A stretch of DNA of 64,000 nucleotides from an uncultured Collinsella sp. (GTDB taxonomy: Bacteria; Actinomycetota; Coriobacteriia; Coriobacteriales; Coriobacteriaceae). How positions within the stretch are numbered: position 1 is the stretch's first letter; every line of letters starts with the position of its first letter. Both the position numbers and the translations under genes were made by a program. The DNA is taken from assembly GCA_900545445.1 (NCBI GenBank), contig UQZH01000005.1:1-64000 (forward strand), in the 5' to 3' direction. The notes under the pieces are model-generated. The model ran no database searches. It saw nothing but the letters and a program-made list of their open reading frames with translations, and was not told the origin of the DNA. Shown here piece by piece: positions 61,222 through 64,000 of the stretch.

Positions 61222-63375
61222 ATGACCGAAGATATCCCCCTTGAAATCACTTCGAGTGGCATGGCCAATCTGCCCATATTCATCGCCGTCCTTATCGTGG
61301 CCGCCGTCGTCGTGCGCGTGTATTTTTCAATCAAACACAACGAAAAACCGCCCATTGCCCGCGTCTTTTGGTGCGCGATGCTCCTCATCCCGCTCGGCAT
61401 GGTAGCTGCATGGATTACGAATCAATTGCTCGTAAATGAGGACTGTTCCCTATGGGTCCTTTCTTATTCGGCGCTCGGTGCTGCCGCCGTCATACTTCTT
61501 GTCGAGCCCTTGGTTTCGGGACTTATCGACCAAACCGATCTTGCGACGGGAACGGTTGCCTGTATTTGCCGCGACATCCTTGTCGTCGCCGCTGTTTCAG
61601 CGCTCTCGTTCGTTTCACTCGAAATTGCCTGCAACGAAACGTTCTATCGCATTCCCGCCAACTCATTCGGGTTTTCCGTTGGGCTGCTCGCGACGGTTCT
61701 GCTCTCCCTTTATTTGCTGGGACAGCGTCATGGAGGAGTCATGGCCCTCGTGCCCGTCGTCTGTTGTACCCTTGGCATTGCCGAGCACTTCGTCATAACG
61801 TTTAAAGGCGAGGCCATCCTGCCGAGCGACATTTTGGCATTGGGCACCGCAATGGAAGTAAGTGAGGGATATGAGTTCACCTTCACTGCAGGAATCGTAA
61901 CCTCACTCGCCCTGCTGGAGATTTCCCTGGGGCTTCTTTCGCTTATCCGACCGCGAAAGCTCCGTACGCCCGCCCATGTCTTCCCCGCAATCGCCGCTAA
62001 CCTCTGCGCTTTTCTGCTAGTGACCGTTGTGGGGCTCTTGGGCTTTTCCAACATCGACTTGGAGCAGTCGCTGGATTTTGGATTTGACCGTTGGCAGCCC
62101 ATCACCACGTATGCGTCTCAGGGTTTTATCACTTCGTTCACCGAAATGGTCAACGAGTTGCCCATTGAAAAGCCCGAAGACTATACGCCCGATGAGGCGC
62201 AGAGCATCGAGCAGGAGCTCGCCGCCGCCCACGACAGCACGTATGGCTCGAGCGAGCAGCGCGCGGCGGCCGTTGCCCAGTTCAATGAAATCAAGCCGAC
62301 GATTGTTGCCGTCATGAACGAGAGTTTTAGCGACCTTTCGTGCTTTGAGCAGCTCCAGGCGGCCGGGTACACCGGTCCCGCATTCTACAACTCGCTTCCC
62401 GACACACTTGTTCGCGGCACCATGCTCGCTTCGGTCACCGGTGGCGGAACGGCGAACTCCGAATTCGAATTATTGACCGGAGCGACAACGGCCTTTGTCG
62501 GATTAGGCAAAATCCCCTATCAGCTGTATCAGATGAATGGCGTCAACAGCCTGGCAAAGGACCTTAAAGAGCTCGGGTATACCACTACCGCTATGCACCC
62601 GCAAAACCCCGTCAACTACCATCGAGATAAAATCTATCAGCAGCTGGGTTTTGGAGACTTTCTATCAATCGGCGATTTCGAAGGTGCGCCCTATTACCAT
62701 GCCGGCGTATGCGACTACGCCACCTACGACAAGATACTCGACCTGCTCAGAACCGACGAAGCCCCGCAGTTCATCTTTGACGTCACGATGCAAAATCACG
62801 GCGGCTACGACTATGGCACCGTTCCCGTCGAAGAGCTGACAAACTATTGGGTCGAGGGAGCCAGCGAGGGCGCCAATAGCGCGCTCAATACCTATCTCAC
62901 CTGCATCAATGCATCCGACCGGGACCTCGAGTACTTTATCAACGAGCTCCGCAATATCGGCAGACCGGTTGTTCTTGTCTTTTTTGGCGACCATCAGCCG
63001 AGCGCCGCAACGACTCTCAACGACGAGCTGTACCCTCAGGAAGATACGGCAAGCCACGCTTTCCGTATCTATCAGTCGACCTATTTCGTCTGGGCTAACT
63101 ATGAAATCGCCGGCAATACCGAGCTCAACGTCTACGACACCGTCGGGGCAAACGAGATTGCAGCTATTACCCTTAATAAGATCGGCGCCCCGCTCACTGA
63201 CTATCAAAAGGCCCTGCTTGCAACAAGGTCAGATGTGCCCACCATCAATGTCGCCGGCTATCTTGGTGCCGACGGGCTGCGCTACGACTTGGAATCTGAA
63301 GACAGCTCATACGCCTCGACGATCGACAAGCTGCAGCGCATGCAATACCTCGAGTTCGCCAGCAAAGTTCAATAA
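61222..63375 (+). CDS. LtaS-like membrane phosphoglycerol/lipoteichoic-acid synthase family protein
   Basis: 717 residues (GAGGAA upstream). About six to eight membrane spans occupy residues 15-275, followed by an extracellular sulfatase-type domain with MNESFSDLSCF (metal Glu), GGGTANSEFELLTG with the Thr nucleophile, QNHGGYDYG and VFFGDHQPSA (metal Asp and His). LtaS enzymes move glycerol-phosphate units from phosphatidylglycerol to polymers. In this group the product may be another phosphoglycerol-modified glycan. It is divergent from uvrA. Confidence 0.85.
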   Translation: MTEDIPLEITSSGMANLPIFIAVLIVAAVVVRVYFSIKHNEKPPIARVFWCAMLLIPLGMVAAWITNQLLVNEDCSLWVLSYSALGAAAVILLVEPLVSGLIDQTDLATGTVACICRDILVVAAVSALSFVSLEIACNETFYRIPANSFGFSVGLLATVLLSLYLLGQRHGGVMALVPVVCCTLGIAEHFVITFKGEAILPSDILALGTAMEVSEGYEFTFTAGIVTSLALLEISLGLLSLIRPRKLRTPAHVFPAIAANLCAFLLVTVVGLLGFSNIDLEQSLDFGFDRWQPITTYASQGFITSFTEMVNELPIEKPEDYTPDEAQSIEQELAAAHDSTYGSSEQRAAAVAQFNEIKPTIVAVMNESFSDLSCFEQLQAAGYTGPAFYNSLPDTLVRGTMLASVTGGGTANSEFELLTGATTAFVGLGKIPYQLYQMNGVNSLAKDLKELGYTTTAMHPQNPVNYHRDKIYQQLGFGDFLSIGDFEGAPYYHAGVCDYATYDKILDLLRTDEAPQFIFDVTMQNHGGYDYGTVPVEELTNYWVEGASEGANSALNTYLTCINASDRDLEYFINELRNIGRPVVLVFFGDHQPSAATTLNDELYPQEDTASHAFRIYQSTYFVWANYEIAGNTELNVYDTVGANEIAAITLNKIGAPLTDYQKALLATRSDVPTINVAGYLGADGLRYDLESEDSSYASTIDKLQRMQYLEFASKVQ

Positions 63376-63435
63376 GCCCGCCCATTCGCTTGGACCCATC
63401 GTATTGCAAGCACGCTCGGCCCAAATGCATCGCAA

Positions 63436-63465
63436 ATGACTCCCGCTCGCAAACGAGGGTACAAT
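63436..63465 (+). promoter_or_regulatory. Possible promoter of the Mrp gene
   Basis: ATGACT, an 18-nt spacer and TACAAT, 56 nt before the start codon. The -10 box is strong, the -35 box moderate. A GGGGCC/GGCCCC hairpin lies in the leader. Confidence 0.4.
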
Positions 63466-63520
63466 GACGCTCGTGTCACATCGCGGGGCCCCGGCCCCAA
63501 CATATACAAAGGAGTCATAC

Positions 63521-64000
63521 ATGGGTTGCGAGCACGCACAAGCAGCCGGCGGACAATCAACGCCGTCGCAATTTGAAGAGAATACGCTGTCGGAGGTCAA
63601 GCGCGTTATCGCTGTGCTTTCCGGCAAGGGAGGCGTCGGCAAGTCGTTTGTGACGGGCGCCATCGCAACCGAGCTCGCCCGCCGTGGCAACAAGGTTGGC
63701 ATTCTCGACGCCGACATCACCGGCCCCTCCATCCCCAAAATGTTCGGCATGAGCGGACGCCATGTCCATGCCCTCGGCAACCTCATGCTGCCCGAGATCT
63801 CCGAGCACGGCGTCAAGGTCATGAGCTCCAACCTGCTGCTTCAAAACGAGACCGATCCCGTCCTCTGGCGTGGTCCGGTCATCGCCGGCGCCATCAGGCA
63901 ATTCTGGAGCGAAACCTCTTGGGGCCCCATCGACTATCTGCTGGTCGATATGCCTCCGGGAACGGGGGATGTCGCACTCACCGTCTTCCAGTCACTGCCC
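63521..64000 (+). CDS. Mrp/NBP35-family Fe-S cluster carrier ATPase (partial, runs off the window)
   Basis: 160 codons from the ATG at 63521 (AAAGGAG six bases upstream) to the window edge. Deviant Walker A IAVLSGKGGVGKSF near residue 30, then GILDADITGPSIPKMFG and YLLVDMPPGTGDVALTV, which are family marks. The protein carries and hands over Fe-S clusters in the cytoplasm. The C-terminal CPxC cluster motif would be beyond the window. No N-terminal DUF59 domain is present, as in archaeal-type short Mrp proteins. Confidence 0.9.
   Translation, partial: MGCEHAQAAGGQSTPSQFEENTLSEVKRVIAVLSGKGGVGKSFVTGAIATELARRGNKVGILDADITGPSIPKMFGMSGRHVHALGNLMLPEISEHGVKVMSSNLLLQNETDPVLWRGPVIAGAIRQFWSETSWGPIDYLLVDMPPGTGDVALTVFQSLP

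Noticed and set aside
1..64000. CRISPR array, insertion sequence, prophage or rRNA
   Set aside because: No regularly spaced direct repeats, transposase, integrase, phage structural gene or rRNA sequence was found in the window.

Overview
The window looks like chromosomal DNA of an anaerobic, high-GC actinobacterium of the class Coriobacteriia, most like Collinsella. This is inferred from the oxygen-sensitive NrdD/NrdG ribonucleotide reductase pair, WhiA next to RapZ, actinobacterial-type lipoproteins and codon use, a gap-pgk-tpiA-gpmI-secG glycolytic block and a LexA-like box before uvrA. I see no prophage, insertion sequence, CRISPR array or rRNA. Almost all of the window is ordinary core and metabolic genes; the unusual content lies in the spaces between genes and in a few odd proteins.

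Layout. 1-7.6 kb: the start of a secreted protein, an amino-acid-binding lipoprotein, endonuclease IV, an oxidoreductase and an iron-sulfur aldo/keto reductase separated by two copies of an 85-bp palindromic repeat, a ketopantoate reductase and a secreted protein. 7.6-16.7 kb: O-acetylhomoserine sulfhydrylase with a short leader ORF and a divergent LysR regulator, RNase HI, a second oxidoreductase, acylphosphatase, a PerR-like regulator, a HAD phosphatase, an orphan UreE-like protein coupled to a SlyD-type FKBP, a dipeptidase and a YgjP-like metallopeptidase. 16.7-21.7 kb: folE-HD hydrolase-folB, then nrdD-nrdG behind a promoter with NrdR boxes. 22.3-28.4 kb: tRNA genes (Val, Gly x3, Cys, Leu) around an alpha-glucosidase and a PP2C / STAS-kinase signalling pair. 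28.4-35.1 kb: a hairpin-dense gene-free stretch, then oppABCDF. 35.2-42.4 kb: secG, gpmI, tpiA, pgk, gap, whiA, rapZ. 42.4-53.1 kb: a probable sialic-acid cluster (nanE, ROK kinase, NanA-type lyase, two AXE1-family esterases, and a Dpp-family transporter with a permease-ATPase fusion, as in SatABCD/SiaEFGI). 53.2-64 kb: ybaK-murJ-uvrC, uvrA, an LtaS-like membrane phosphotransferase and the start of an Mrp/NBP35 ATPase.

Most genes lie on the minus strand and form short, tightly spaced operons. In both peptide-family transporter operons a hairpin separates the binding protein from the permeases, as expected if the binding protein is made in excess. The most striking non-coding feature is a set of long nested palindromes (about 80-140 nt, arms of 20-50 bp, with a second hairpin inside), unrelated in most of their sequence but alike in plan, in at least eight intergenic spaces. 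Other points worth attention are three tRNA promoters sharing an AT-rich palindrome just upstream of the -35 box, three ETAV(F/Y)L motifs in the N-terminal tail of MurJ that resemble the phospho-threonine motif of GarA-type FHA proteins, and an esterase whose nucleophile serine is replaced by glutamate.
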